A DNA stretch of 64,000 nt from Lepidostoma basale (lineage: Eukaryota; Arthropoda; Insecta; Trichoptera; Lepidostomatidae): NCBI GenBank assembly GCA_022606425.2, contig JAHDVF020001353.1, forward strand, positions 434,001 to 498,000. The letters run 5' to 3'. Under the pieces are notes generated by a model. It saw nothing but the letters and a program-made list of their open reading frames with translations, had not been told where the DNA came from and did not search any database. Of this stretch, positions 1 through 8,894 are shown one piece after another. Each line of letters starts with the position of its first letter. The stretch's first letter is position 1. Both the position numbers and the translations under genes were made by a program.

Positions 1-155
1 ACCACAATTCACATGTCAGTTTCAATTTACAGACCAGCGTCATCTATGAAGATTAGATGTAAGCATTAAGCAGAAGTTCTTTATAACGCAATGTGAAAGG
101 CTACAATTAATTAATAATAAGATTCGTCTACAATTATTTGTATACATTCAAAACT
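1..155 (-). repeat. Repeat-A fragment (dispersed non-coding repeat)
   Basis: Shares blocks with the longer copies near 4385-4842, 16199-16502 and 25905-26300: CATGTCAGTTTCAAT, the CATCTATGAAGATT block and AAGCATTAAGCAGAA. It ends in GTATACATTCAAAA, as the copy near 10140 does. No coding sense. Class unknown; diverged. Confidence 0.6.
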
Positions 156-162
156 AACTAAC

Positions 163-352
163 TAACCATCACGCCGTCTCCCCGAAAGGGTAGGCAGAAA
201 GAATGGACTGTCACACTTTTACTGATGCGGCACTTCATCCTTCTCTTTTCGCTCCGCGGGAGACGCGGTGTGATGGGTTGCGAACCTCATCGCCACCAAT
301 AGGCATCTCCCGCGCACACTTCGATCGTCCAACACCCACAAAATAAATCTCA
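163..352 (-). repeat. SINE-B copy 1 (LINE-A-tailed SINE)
   Basis: Read on the minus strand it begins near ATTTATTTTGTGGGTGTTGG, runs through a hairpin-rich body (GCGGGAGA pairing with TCTCCCGC, and an inner GATGAGGTTCGCAACC hairpin), and ends with CCGATGCGGCACT-like sequence followed by the last ~55 bp of LINE-A and a TTAG tail. Other copies are near 23372, 36113 and 58006. A 3' end shared with a LINE suggests mobilisation by that LINE (inference). Confidence 0.75.
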
Positions 353-622
353 AACATACCTTCAAAATGTTGTATTATTATTATAGTATTGTTTATTCTT
401 CTATATTCGCCTTCACTTTGTGTTGCGGCTTCATATTTGAATAAATATAACTGCACTTAGCATTATTACAACATTTTATTTCATTTATCACAGATATGTC
501 TCAGTTTTAACATATTTTTCATTGTACAAAATTTAAAAAAAATTGTACATTGATTAATTAAAATTTTGTACATGTAATGAGTTATAACCAAAACATGTCT
601 GTGAAGAGTGAAATAAAGTGTT
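353..622. other. AT-rich interval without recognised feature
   Basis: No coding sense, known repeat motif or RNA gene is seen. Composition is strongly AT-rich. Confidence 0.5.
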
Positions 623-717
623 TATATCGTTCTTCGATGATGAAGGTGTAAAGCCAACGAAACATTTCGAGAAAAATAAACTTAAAAGTGATGGTGTGTT
701 TGAATTCATAAAAAATC
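623..717 (+). repeat. PLE-B repeat with degenerate hammerhead-like core
   Basis: Contains GATGATGAAGGTGTAAAGCC, CGAAACATTTCGAG and AAAAATAAACTTAAAAGTG, the PLE-B signature seen at 2255, 10262, 22725, 52525 and 56150. The stem III palindrome ACATGT is mutated to ACATTT here and stem II no longer pairs fully, so this copy is decayed. Confidence 0.65.
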
Positions 718-801
718 GAAATAAAGTGTTTTGTTTACCTTAATTTTAATAGAAATAATAAGAAACATGACGTGTGACATGACGAGTATGGGATCGATGT
801 A

Positions 802-908
802 AGGCTTCTTCTTCTTCTTCTTTTTTTTAATAGATCTGACGATCTGTGACACAGAAATCATGTCTCGTCGAATGATGAGATCCAGCTGTCCTTCCATATC
901 TTGCAAGG
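802..908 (-). mobile_element. RTE-1 LINE 3' terminal fragment
   Basis: A GAA-rich 3' tail (TTCTTCTTC on the plus strand) followed by the last ~80 bp of the RTE-1 open frame and UTR, closely matching 6190-6260 and 17700-17765. Strongly 5'-truncated. Confidence 0.8.
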
Positions 909-1018
909 CGCCTTTAAAAATGACAGAGGATGATTAATACGAATGAAAACGTCAGTTTTCTAGAAGTTTGATTATATTTTATGGGATCGATATATTTCGC
1001 CCTTCTAAGGCATTTTAA
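905..1018 (-). repeat. PLE-C repeat fragment
   Basis: Plus strand reads AATACGAATGAAAACGTCAG, then TTCTAGAAGTTT and TTTCGCCCTTCTAAGGCATT, which is the reverse of the PLE-C consensus (GCCTTAGAAGGGCGAAACATGTC). The palindrome has changed to TATATT, so the motif is decayed. Confidence 0.65.
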
Positions 1019-1129
1019 ACTGTGACGAAACTTCAACTCGTTGCAGTTTATATACACTAGTAAATAGAGCAGAATATGGTAATTAACGAAAATTGATGTG
1101 ACTTTATACATTTTTAACAATTTTACCCA

Positions 1130-1335
1130 TTACGGGTGTTAATTATTTGATTACATTAAAAAAAAACAAAAGGTTGTATAATAACTGGTCAAAGTTAAAA
1201 GCATATAAAAATTGGAGAGTTTTCTCCAGGCGTTGTCTAGTAATGTGTGATATTTGGGTTGATAGCCTTTCACATTACATTTATAAAGATTTTCTGCTTA
1301 ATGCTTACCCTTAGTCTTAATAGATGACTCTAGTG
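1130..1335 (+). repeat. Repeat-A diverged copy
   Basis: TTTTACCCATTACGGGTGTT near the start and TTTTCTGCTTAATGCTTAC near 1290 match the longer Repeat-A copy at 4385-4842. No coding capacity. Confidence 0.5.
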
Positions 1336-1402
1336 TAGAATAATTATTTGGGTAGGTCCAGAAATATTGGTGGCTCCATTTATTATTTTCATTTAATAAT
1401 GC

Positions 1403-1535
1403 CTTAGAAGGGCGAAACATGTCATTCTTATAAAATATTATAAAACTTCTAAAAAACTGACGTTTTCATTCGTATTTATTATTTAATATGGAGTTTTACA
1501 ACATTGTTCAAGAAACAATTATTAAGACAGAGGAT
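1403..1535 (+). repeat. PLE-C repeat with hammerhead-like 3' half
   Basis: AATGCCTTAGAAGGGCGAAACATGTCATTC is present in sense orientation: stem II (GCCTT/AAGGGC), GAA-ACATGT-C, then the family tail with ACGTTTTCATTCGTATT and GTTCAAGAAACAAT. The upstream box is AATAA rather than CUGANGA, so cleavage is unlikely. Confidence 0.65.
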
Positions 1536-1649
1536 TAGTTTATCAATTTTGTCCATTTAGTACAATGACAAGGAAGTTTATAGCGAAACGTAAACTCTTT
1601 TGTGTGTTTACGCATGCGTTCATTTTATTTAATTATTTTGTTTATATCA

Positions 1650-1815
1650 CTTTCATTTGCACCGCATTCACTACTCATGTTTGCATTTGACATTTTCATA
1701 TCATTCGTATTAGAGAGCTCATTTCAACTGCATTTATTCTACTTATTTCCTTGTTTTGCACGTTCCATGCTTCACTTCCTTACATAAGGATCGGCACAAG
1801 AACACCATTGTAAAA
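1650..1815 (-). mobile_element. LINE-A internal fragment
   Basis: Minus strand matches the LINE-A block that encodes VLVPTLMYGSEAW to the region after MRSLRRMCG in better copies. Frames are broken. It lies upstream of a 3' fragment (1939-2215) but is not collinear with it, so two insertions are likely. Confidence 0.7.
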
Positions 1816-1938
1816 AATGCGTTCATAAATCCCGTAAGTAACCCTGGATTAATTTTAGATAAACTTTAGGCTTAAAAATTGTGGAATTGCATAATGAAGA
1901 TTTTTTTATGAATTTTAATTCTCCTTTTAATTTTTTAA

Positions 1939-2215
1939 ACTAACTAACTAACCATCACGCCGTCTCCCCGAAGGGGTAGGCAGAAAGAATGGACTGCCAC
2001 ACTTTTCTTTCCTGACATATTTTTCTCGCTTCCTCAACATTCATACATCGTGTCATGCACGCGCGTCGATTTCTCTAACTCCTCACATTCAATATTTGAT
2101 TTATTTGACCGTGCCACGTTTTCCTCGGTCTTTCTCTATTTCTGGTTCCATTCACATCGTTAACATAATTTTTTCACCATTCTTTCTAAATTCATTCTTT
2201 CCATACGTCCATTTA
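1939..2215 (-). mobile_element. LINE-A 3' end with (TTAG)n tail
   Basis: Starts on the plus strand with CTAACTAACTAACC, the reverse of the tail, then CATCACGCCGTCTCCCCGAA and the reversed GRPRKTWHDQI coding block. 5'-truncated, not translatable without breaks. Confidence 0.85.
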
Positions 2216-2254
2216 ATTATTTATTTTATTTTAGTATATCAATTCATATTAAAA

Positions 2255-2345
2255 CTCAGTTTATATCGTTCTCCCGGTGATGTTGGTGTCAGCCTTCGAA
2301 ACATGTCGATAAAAATAAACTCAAAAGTGGAAAAAACTTTTTAAT
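2255..2345 (+). repeat. PLE-B repeat with hammerhead-like motif
   Basis: TATCGTTCTCCCGGTGATG leads into CAGCCTTCGAAACATGTCGA and AAATAAACTCAAAAGTGG. GAA-ACATGT-C is intact. The upstream box is expanded relative to CUGANGA (about 10 nt between the stems rather than 7), as in the whole PLE-B family. Confidence 0.7.
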
Positions 2346-2837
2346 TCATAAAAAAAAAATCAACCCTGGATTAGTCACGACCGTCCGTTTTAATCACCGC
2401 AATTTTACATAATTAATCAGATTTTTTACAAAACAAAGATGTAGTTTAAAATCGTGGTCCTAATTATAAAGTTATCTCCCTATCTGTCCCACCCTTTCGC
2501 CCTTCCCCCTTCTTGTCTTGTTTCATTTTTTTGTCTGATTGCCTGATTCGTCGGTTTTCAAAGCTCTTTCATAGTAAATCGTCATCTTTTACGCCTTTAT
2601 GCTTCTTTTAGATGTCTCTTTCAGGCAGTTTTCAGTTATTTCATAAAAGTTTGTATGTTCTTTATAATATATTAAAAATTATCATCGCATATCACTTATC
2701 GTTGGGTTTTTCAAATGTAAAAATCGCACAATTGAACGTTGTAGCTTGATACACAAATTAGGTTTTAGTATTTCTAAATAAAAATTATATTCGTTTATAC
2801 ATATAACAATTAATAGAAATACACTTTGGAAATCGAA

Positions 2838-2906
2838 AATATTTTTGTTAATAATCCACAAATTATTTAAAAAAAAACGACATGTTTCGGATGATACCTC
2901 CAACAC
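2838..2906 (-). repeat. PLE-F repeat, 3' part of hammerhead-like motif
   Basis: Minus strand reads GGAGGTATCATCCGAAACAT then GTCG, matching the PLE-F copy at 58905-58950. The CUGANGA box is missing here, probably replaced at the junction with the LINE-A piece at 2907. Confidence 0.6.
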
Positions 2907-3010
2907 ACCTCGACACTCTGTCATACACAGTTTTTTTACACATTCGTCTAAGGGATCTCATTTATTTTGCATTTATTCTACTTTCATCCTACTTATTTCA
3001 GTTCTTTTCA
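2907..3010 (-). mobile_element. LINE-A internal fragment
   Basis: CGACACTCTGTCATACACAG and the following ACACATTCGTCTAAGGGATC block are the reverse complement of LINE-A around MRSLRRMCG and the YDRVSNE segment. 5' and 3' ends are lost. Confidence 0.75.
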
Positions 3011-3034
3011 CCTTGTGTCATTCCCATAAATTAT

Positions 3035-3060
3035 AATGGACTTGGACTTGGACTTGGATC
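3035..3060. repeat. Short hexamer tandem repeat (GGACTT)3
   Basis: GGACTT is repeated three times in a row and followed by GGATCT. Simple repeat, no other meaning seen. Confidence 0.7.
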
Positions 3061-3065
3061 TTCTG

Positions 3066-3248
3066 GCTTACAGAGGATCGTCAATAAAACTTCTAGAAAA
3101 CATACGTTTTTATCGATAATGTCTTAAAAAAAGATGAAACATTTCATCCTCATAAATTGTAATAAAACTTCTAGGAAACAGACATTTACTTTTGTATAAA
3201 TTATTTAATTTGGAGTTTTACATCACTGTTCAAGAAACAATAAAATAA
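3066..3248 (+). repeat. PLE-C diverged copy
   Basis: Contains AATAAAACTTCTAGAAAACA twice (a partial internal duplication) and GGAGTTTTACATCACTGTTC plus AAGAAACAATAAA, the PLE-C 3' tail. The hammerhead-like segment is reduced to GATGAAACATTTCATCC. Confidence 0.6.
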
Positions 3249-3291
3249 AGTGATGTTAAAACAGAGTACACACATGTCGTACATTATTTTT

Positions 3292-3835
3292 ATATCTTCT
3301 TCTTCTTCTTCTTCGAGTGGCATGTCAGGTCCCCTGGCGTAGGCCTCTCTGTCCTGTGCCAGACGGAACAACTCCCACACCCTCCGAACTCCGGTCTATT
3401 CCTTGATTTTCTCGAGCCAGGACATTGGAGGTCTTCATACACCGCGCCTACTCTCGATCTTCCCTTTTGTGTTGAGGTGCAGCAGATCGTATTTCTCGTT
3501 GCGGAGAATGTGTCCCAAATATGCCATCTTTCTAGACTTCACATCAGACAAAAATTCTCTTCCTACTCTGGCTCTACGTATCACCTTATTGTTGGTGATC
3601 ATATCAGTCCATGAGATCCGCAACATTCTGCGATGAAGGCACATTTCAAATGCTTCTAAACGGTTTATTGTGTTCACTTTGAGGGTCCAGGTCTCTACTC
3701 CGTATAATAATTTGGACCAAATATAGCACTTGACCATCCTCTGTCTCAATTTTGAAGTTGATGTTGTCATTGCAGAAGAATGGTCTCATATTATTGAATG
3801 GGGCCTTCCCAATCTCTATTGAGAACTTAGGGTCT
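3292..3835 (-). mobile_element. RTE-2 LINE 3' fragment (reverse transcriptase C-terminus)
   Basis: Minus strand encodes an open stretch at 3435-3770 with YIWSKLLYGVETWTLKVN, LEAFEMCLHRRMLRISWTD and LGHILRNEKYDLL, the typical C-terminal tail of RTE-like non-LTR reverse transcriptases. Downstream, with one stop, comes MSWLEKIKE and ELFRLAQDREAYA, then a GAA-rich tail at 3296-3316. The reverse transcriptase palm and the endonuclease are absent, so the copy is 5'-truncated and dead. Related copies are at 8335, 45095 and 55068. Confidence 0.85.
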
Positions 3836-4232
3836 CTATTGAAAACCCCTTATGTTCTGGAGCAAATAGACATTTTTGTTCTTGATGACAGCGCCGACAT
3901 AAATTGTTCATTTCTCTTTCACGCAGAACCAACCTGCCTTTGGTGATGCCAGTAGGAAGAGCAATTCGGACGTTAAATCTAATCGTCTCGGATTCGGACA
4001 ATTTCAGTGTCAGTGAGGCATTGTTCATAAAATAAATTTACAAATTCTGGAAAGAGTACTGCCTCACTGACGTCGACATATTTGGGTTCCTTCTGATTTG
4101 TATGATTTTTTGGTTTCATTTCGTTGTTTTATCTTTGTTACACCGTTTTGTGTCCAAATGAGTCGCTCAAATGTTTTTCGTTTGTTATGTCTCATTGGTG
4201 TATTTTGTATAAATAAATAAATAAATTCTGCA
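3836..4232 (+). mobile_element. LINE-H 3' end (CR1/Jockey-like C-terminus)
   Basis: Plus strand reads RRTNLPLVMPVGRAIRTLN, an end seen in CR1/Jockey-type reverse transcriptases, with an upstream stop, then a 3' UTR (TGCCTCACTGACGTCGACAT) and an AAATAAATAAATAAATTC tail. The copy at 37262-37695 keeps a longer open frame. Confidence 0.75.
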
Positions 4233-4384
4233 CCTCACTTATTTTTCGGGATCAATTTTGGCTGTTATAATACTGTCAAGATATTTAACTATGTGTACTC
4301 TTTGTATAAATAATAATAATAATAACATTCGAAGCTGAGAGAAATATCAATAATCGGAAATTATAAATAACTATACATATTTTT

Positions 4385-4842
4385 TTTGTGAATGTATACT
4401 TATACTTGTATACGAATACTGGATTTCACCCATTGCGGGTTATCAATTCATGATTTAATTGTATCTCAATAGAGACGAAGATCACATTGTGTTAAAAAGA
4501 TGTTCTGCTTAATGCTTAATAAACATAAATCTCCATAGATGGCGTTAGTATGTAGATTATATATAGAGTAATCTTAAAAAGATTAACATATGTAATCAAA
4601 ATCTTCATAGATAGCACATTGAAACATACATGTGAAATCTGGCGTAGGACTTTAACGTATATACAGCTTCCAAAAAATTTGTCAGACATGGTCATAACGA
4701 AGGTGGAATGGGGAATGTTGTAATTACATAAAGCGTGCGCTTAACCCAACCAATGACTGGTCATAAGTCCTGTAAACACCTTGATCAACCATATTCAGTT
4801 TCCAATTTGCATCTTCGTGTCTATTGAGATACAATTAAATCA
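4385..4842 (+). repeat. Repeat-A long copy with 32-bp inverted ends
   Basis: The longest Repeat-A copy. It runs from GTATACGAATACTGG through CCATAGATGGCGTTAGTATG, GCGTGCGCTTAACCCAACCA and TCTATTGAGATACAATTA. An inverted copy of the 3' end lies at 4451-4482 and pairs with 4811-4842 (31 of 32 bp). No open frame. Class not recognised: it could be a MITE, or a retroposed element with a rearranged 5' end, since copies at 5860 and 16199 look 5'-truncated. Confidence 0.65.
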
Positions 4843-5242
4843 AGAACTATACATATGTTGCTGTCTTTTTATTTCTTACTAGTCATTATATATCGCCTGA
4901 AACGAATTCTCGAAATGTTCTGACACTTGAAAAGCAGACCCATTAATTTGATTAATTTGGTCATGCCAAATTAAGAAGCATAACTGATCTCAATTAGTCA
5001 AGAACCAAATTGAGATTAATTGAATTCAAAATACGAATTCCGAATGCGTCACCTTAAATTCGTGGTTTTTATTATCATTCCATTAATTACAGTACAACGT
5101 ACACAAATTAATACTAAAAAAATACATTATTTAGTGACAATGAAGAAGAATTTGAATGCCAATGTCAGAAGAATGTGGGAAAAATAAATATGTGATAAAA
5201 ATCTAAGAATAATAAAATAGAAATATATCGACTGAAGCGAAG
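4843..5242. other. AT-rich interval without recognised feature
   Basis: No gene-like frame. A short direct repeat of AATTGAGATTAATTGAATTC-type words occurs near 4990-5040. Nothing else is recognised. Confidence 0.4.
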
Positions 5243-5740
5243 ATGCACAATGGAGTTCTAGTCCCGACACTTATGTATGGAATCGAAGCTTGGAGTTGGC
5301 AGAAGAAGGATGAAAGTAGGATTAATGCCGTAGAAATGAAGTCACTGAAAAGCGAAAAACAATGTATGATAGAATATCTAATGATGAATTAAGAAAGGAA
5401 TGTAAGGCAGATGAATGCGTGATAAATAAAATTAAAAAAGGGTCACTAAGATGGTTTGGACATATGGAACGAATGGATGAGGGAAGAATGGTTTAAAAAA
5501 TAGACAAGTAGTATGAATGGGAATAGAAGTCTAGGAAGGCCAAGGAAGACATGGCATGACCAAATTAATCAATTACTAAAAGGCGGCCATGTTCGAAGTA
5601 CGAACAGTCGACGAGCGTGCATGTCACGATGTGTGAATTTAGAAGAGGCGCGAGAATTATGTCAGGATAGAACAATGTGGCGATCCATCCTCTCTGCCTA
5701 CCCCTCCAGGGAAACGGCGTGATGGTTAGTTAGTTAGAAT
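5243..5740 (+). mobile_element. LINE-A 3' copy, frameshifted
   Basis: Begins in the block encoding MHNGVLVPTLMYG, continues with KKDESRINAVEM, and ends with a 69-codon open segment (5513-5722) carrying LGRPRKTWHDQINQLLKGGH and ARELCQDRTMWRSILSAYPS. Frames break near 5345 and near 5500. A (TTAG)n tail closes it. The C-terminal region is thought to bind RNA or assist target-primed reverse transcription in such elements (family knowledge); this copy is non-functional. Confidence 0.9.
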
Positions 5741-5754
5741 AGCTAATTAACAAG

Positions 5755-5802
5755 TAAGAAAGGAATGTAAGGCGGATGAATGCGTGATAAATTCGTTAGT
5801 TA
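5755..5802 (+). mobile_element. 45-bp orphan LINE-A internal fragment
   Basis: AGTAAGAAAGGAATGTAAGG and GGATGAATGCGTGATAAAT repeat part of 5390-5430 of the neighbouring LINE-A, in the same orientation, just downstream of its tail. It may be a local duplication or template switch. Confidence 0.65.
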
Positions 5803-5857
5803 TCCAATTTATTATTATTACGTATTGTTTTTCCTAACATTAATAAGGTTGGTTTAA

Positions 5858-5994
5858 TAAGGGGGAATGTTGGATTACATATAGCGTGCGCTTAACCCAA
5901 CCAATGACAGGTCATAATTCCTGTAAACACCTCGATCACCATATTCTGTTTCCAATTTGCATCTTCGTCTCTATTGAGATACAATTAATCCTTG
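5858..5994 (+). repeat. Repeat-A 5'-truncated copy
   Basis: Begins inside the family at GGGGAATGTTGGATTACATA and ends at the shared terminus ATTGAGATACAATTA. Truncation on one side only is compatible with retroposition. Confidence 0.7.
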
Positions 5995-6037
5995 AATTAA
6001 TAAATGTATTTCTCTTGTATTGAATGAAATAATTTAT

Positions 6038-6168
6038 GACCTTCGTGGCAGAGTGGTAAAAGCTATGATTGACACGCCGAATGTCACGGGTTTCGATTCC
6101 CGGCGATGGTATTGTGAGATTATCACACTGTCTTTTGTCTGGTGTAGAATTATTAATTAATACAAATA
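6038..6168 (+). repeat. tRNA-headed SINE copy T1
   Basis: The head resembles a tRNA with A box TGGCAGAGTGGT (6046-6057) and B box GGTTTCGATTCC (6089-6100), followed by a body with TCACACTGTCTTTTGTCTGG and GTGTAGAATTA. These are the internal RNA polymerase III promoter boxes. Similar heads are at 38440, 59430 and 60925. The non-tRNA body argues for a SINE and against a functional tRNA. Confidence 0.8.
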
Positions 6169-6186
6169 AAATAAAATTATAAAGTT

Positions 6187-6630
6187 ATTCTTCTTTTAAT
6201 AGATCTGTCGATCTGTGACACGGAAATCACGTCTTGTCGGATGATGAGGTCCAGCTGTCCTTCCATCTCTTAGGCGGTCTTCCAGGTGGGCGGCGTCCGG
6301 AGGGGATTTCACAAGCGGCTGTATATCCAAGTCTGTCACCATCCATTCGGGCCACATGGTCCCTCCAGTATCTTCTTCTGGATCTACTCCACTGAACGTT
6401 ATCCTCTATTTCGCAAGTTTTTCTTATGTCTGCGTAGCGGACATGATCTCGGAGAGTCTTTCCAGTAATTGATTTTAAGACCTTCACCTCCGATCTTCTT
6501 AGTCCCTTGGTTCGCACAGTATAGGCCCGCGTTTCTCTCTACAGCGTACGTCATGATTGGTCGCACGCATGTTTTATAAATTCTGATCTTGCTGTCGATT
6601 TGATCCGACCATTGAATATAAAATTGTTCG
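6187..6630 (-). mobile_element. RTE-1 LINE 3' fragment (reverse transcriptase C-terminus)
   Basis: Minus-strand open segment 6227-6517 reads VRTKGLRRSEVKVLKSITGK, TCEIEDNVQWSRSRRRYW, DHVARMDGDRLGY and GRRPPGRPPKRWKD, a typical RTE-like C-terminus. Upstream a broken frame encodes an IYKTCVRPIMTYAVE-like block. The GAA-type tail is at 6187-6195. Endonuclease and palm motifs are absent. Related copies: 802, 17692, 40792 and 54045. Confidence 0.88.
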
Positions 6631-6639
6631 TATAATAAA

Positions 6640-7290
6640 GTTTAAACGTTATTTTTGTATATTGTTTTAAAATCTTCAACTTTTCTTGTGTTCACTTGTT
6701 TTGCCGAGAAATTCCGAAATTCAAACCCTGGAAGTTGACTCGAAGTGATAACTTTAACTCGTTTCCCACCTAAATAAATTTATCAGAAAGGAGCAAATTT
6801 CATAGGATCAATACTAATAATTATAAGACACTACTTCGATCAAGTAATTTACATTTTAAAGCTGCCGAAGGAAAGTTGTCCAATAAACCAATAGACATTG
6901 TCGAATTTGCATAACCGCTCCCAAAACTGTTCTTCCTAACGCGATAACTAGATAATAGAACCGTTTTCTTAGCGGGGGGCAATTTGTTAAATTCTAAATC
7001 GATATTCGTCCCTCCCCATCTGAGGCGCCCCAGCCCTTGACAATTGCCACACGTTTAAACTGCTTAATCTTACAAGTTTAGAAGTGTGGAATCCAACCCC
7101 GGGGACGTTACCCTGGCATTATAATCCTCGTGGCGAATAGTGTAGCAAAAAATCCCTTTGAAAGTTCTACAAACTTGTTAAAAAGAGCAAGCTTTCGAGT
7201 TTTGAATCCAGGGGCATTCCATGAATTTACATCAGTTATACCATTTATACTACAGGATGATAAAAAATATCTTAATGGTTGTCTAAGTGT
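6640..7290. other. Interval without recognised feature
   Basis: Somewhat less AT-rich than its surroundings, with GAGGCGCCCCAGCCCTTGAC near 7021. No convincing frame or known repeat. Confidence 0.4.
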
Positions 7291-7292
7291 CA

Positions 7293-7518
7293 AGTATGTA
7301 TGAGGTATGCAAGCGATACGATTTGATAATGAATGTGAATAAGTCCAAGTATGTTTACAAAGGATGGGAGAGCGGAGAAGGATATTGAAAGATGCATGTC
7401 ACGATGTATGAATGTAGAAGGAGCGAGAGAAGTATGTCAGCACAGAATAGTGTGGCGGTTCATTACACTCGTATCTGTCTACCCCTCTGGGGAGACGGCG
7501 TGATGGTTTGTTAGTTAA
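7293..7518 (+). mobile_element. LINE-A internally deleted derivative
   Basis: Three non-adjacent LINE-A blocks are fused in the correct order and orientation: a segment like 51893-51935 (GAGGTATGCAAGCGATACG), a segment encoding MFTKDGRAEKDIE, and the last ~120 bp with GGGGAGACGGCGTGATGGTT. Internal deletions remove the region between them. Confidence 0.75.
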
Positions 7519-7519
7519 T

Positions 7520-7795
7520 CAAATCAGTTTATTTTCTCAAAAGACATACCAACATATATCAAGTTTCTTCTTCTTCTCGACACTCTATCCCGTTGTGGGA
7601 CTTGGCCTTCTACAGCAAAGTCCTCCAATGTCTCCTGTCTCTGACCATCATATATCAAGTTTAAGTCGTCTATTTGAGAACAGGTGAAATACCAGGAACG
7701 CATGAGATATGGTTCAACTTTAGATTGATAAGATACTCTTAATAGTCAAGAGTATTTTTTTCTCTAAGTACTTTCACTAAATAATAATTAAGTAA
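7520..7795 (-). mobile_element. LINE-G 3' end, split by a small RTE insertion
   Basis: Plus strand AATCAAATCAGTTTATTTTC is the reversed LINE-G tail. The body continues after the insertion at 7649 with GTCAAGAGTATTTTTTTCTC-like sequence as in 11320 and 35560. Diverged and incomplete. Confidence 0.75.
7567..7648 (-). mobile_element. RTE-5 82-bp insertion with 14-bp target duplication
   Basis: The RTE-5 3' end (GTCCCACAACGGGATAGAGTG on the minus strand, then GAAGAAG) is flanked by the direct repeat CATATATCAAGTTT at 7553-7566 and 7649-7662. This shows target-primed insertion of an extremely 5'-truncated copy into LINE-G. Confidence 0.9.
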
Positions 7796-8110
7796 CATGT
7801 TGTTTTTTAACTACTTCCATTTTTGTCTTTATTTCGACAGCGACTGGTTTCGCCAGGCTCGCTGGCTCGACAGACTGGTATAAACTGAATCCTTTATGTA
7901 CGAGTACATACAGATCAGGAGAAGTAAACATGATTCTATACAAAAATAATTATGTTTAATTTATTGATATTAAAGCTATTTAAGAGCATTCTGTTTCAAA
8001 TACAATGGAATTTAAATTTATTAAATCTGACATATATTAACACGATTATTTTTAATATTACTGAATTTAAGATAATCAAATGATTTCACTGAAATCTCTT
8101 GATGGAAGTT
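7796..8110 (-). repeat. PLE-D 3' region with hammerhead-like motif
   Basis: Plus strand contains CGACTGGTTTCGCCAGGCTC then GCTGGCTCGACAGACTGG (7836-7880), the reverse of the PLE-D motif, followed by the family UTR with GATTCTATACAAAAATAAT. The stem III palindrome is changed (ACCAGT). The same UTR links to a GIY-YIG domain at 48240-48968. Confidence 0.75.
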
Positions 8111-8117
8111 CATTTTA

Positions 8118-8262
8118 AATAATAATTTTTTAACTACTTCCACTTTTTTCTTTATTTAGACAGCAACCAGTCTGTCGATGCCAGCGGGCCTGGCGAAACC
8201 GGTCGCTGTCTAAATAAAGACAAAGGTGGAAGTAGTTAAAAAACATCGTTTTATTTAATTAT
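8118..8262 (+). repeat. PLE-D head-to-head palindrome with hammerhead-like motif
   Basis: TTAACTACTTCCACTTTTTT and its inverse GGTGGAAGTAGTTAAAAAAC flank a motif read on the plus strand: CTGTCGA (8172-8178), stem II GCCAG/CTGGC, GAAA (8195-8198), palindrome ACCGGT (8198-8203) and C. Four pairs of stem I are possible. The box is CTGTCGA rather than CTGANGA, so activity is doubtful. Confidence 0.75.
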
Positions 8263-8334
8263 TTTTACTGAGTTTAAATATAATATGATATATATTTTGG
8301 TGGAGATAAATACCACCTCCTTAGATTTATATTA

Positions 8335-8520
8335 ATGGGTAAAGTGGAGGGACGTCGGGGAGTTGATAGAAGGCAGCTGTCCTGGCTGCGGAACATTAAA
8401 GAGTGGACAGGAATAACAAGAGTTCAGAACCTATTCCAAGTGGCGCAGGATAGATATGCCTTTGCTGCAGTGATCACCAACGTTGGGGGGACCTGACATA
8501 GCACCGAAAGAAGAAGAATA
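8335..8520 (+). pseudogene. RTE-2 reverse transcriptase C-terminal remnant
   Basis: An open frame of 53 codons (8335-8496) reads MGKVEGRRGVDRRQLSWLRN, WTGITRVQNLFQVAQDR and VITNVGGT before a stop, followed by GAAAGAAGAAGAATA as the 3' tail. This is the last part of the RTE-2 polyprotein; the 55068-55478 copy ends likewise. Truncated at its 5' side, no catalytic region. Confidence 0.85.
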
Positions 8521-8890
8521 TATTTTAGTCCGCTGGTTGGCCCCCCCTTTGGTTTATCCATCCATTAGTCCATATTTGAGCTTCAAAGGTCTGGAATCAT
8601 AACATAATCATTACATTTCATAATGTTCTTCAGAACGATTTCTCTTCCAACCGGCATCACAGAGGCAAGATGTTTCTTTTCGCATCATCCTGTGCCATCA
8701 AGCGGCATTTCCCAAGTTTTTTAACAGTTAAGCTTGAAGTTTTTTCATGTTATTCTACCTTTTATTCATGTGGGCCGTCGTTTCATTTCTTGAAAGTGAA
8801 ATAATGGTTAGTTCATTTTCTCGTTTATTGAATACCGTGAAGTATATTCAGAATTTAAACACTTCTTTTTTCCACTTTAAACACTTTACC
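8521..8890. other. Interval with a possible diverged LINE-G remnant
   Basis: TTTCTCTTCCAACCGGCATCAC at 8640-8662 loosely resembles the reversed LINE-G C-terminal block. The rest is AT-rich and unrecognised. Confidence 0.3.
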
Positions 8891-8894
8891 AGAA

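Noticed and set aside
623..717. PLE-B as an active hammerhead
   Set aside because: The region between stem I and stem II is about 10 nt rather than 7 and lacks CUGANGA; this copy also has a mutated palindrome.
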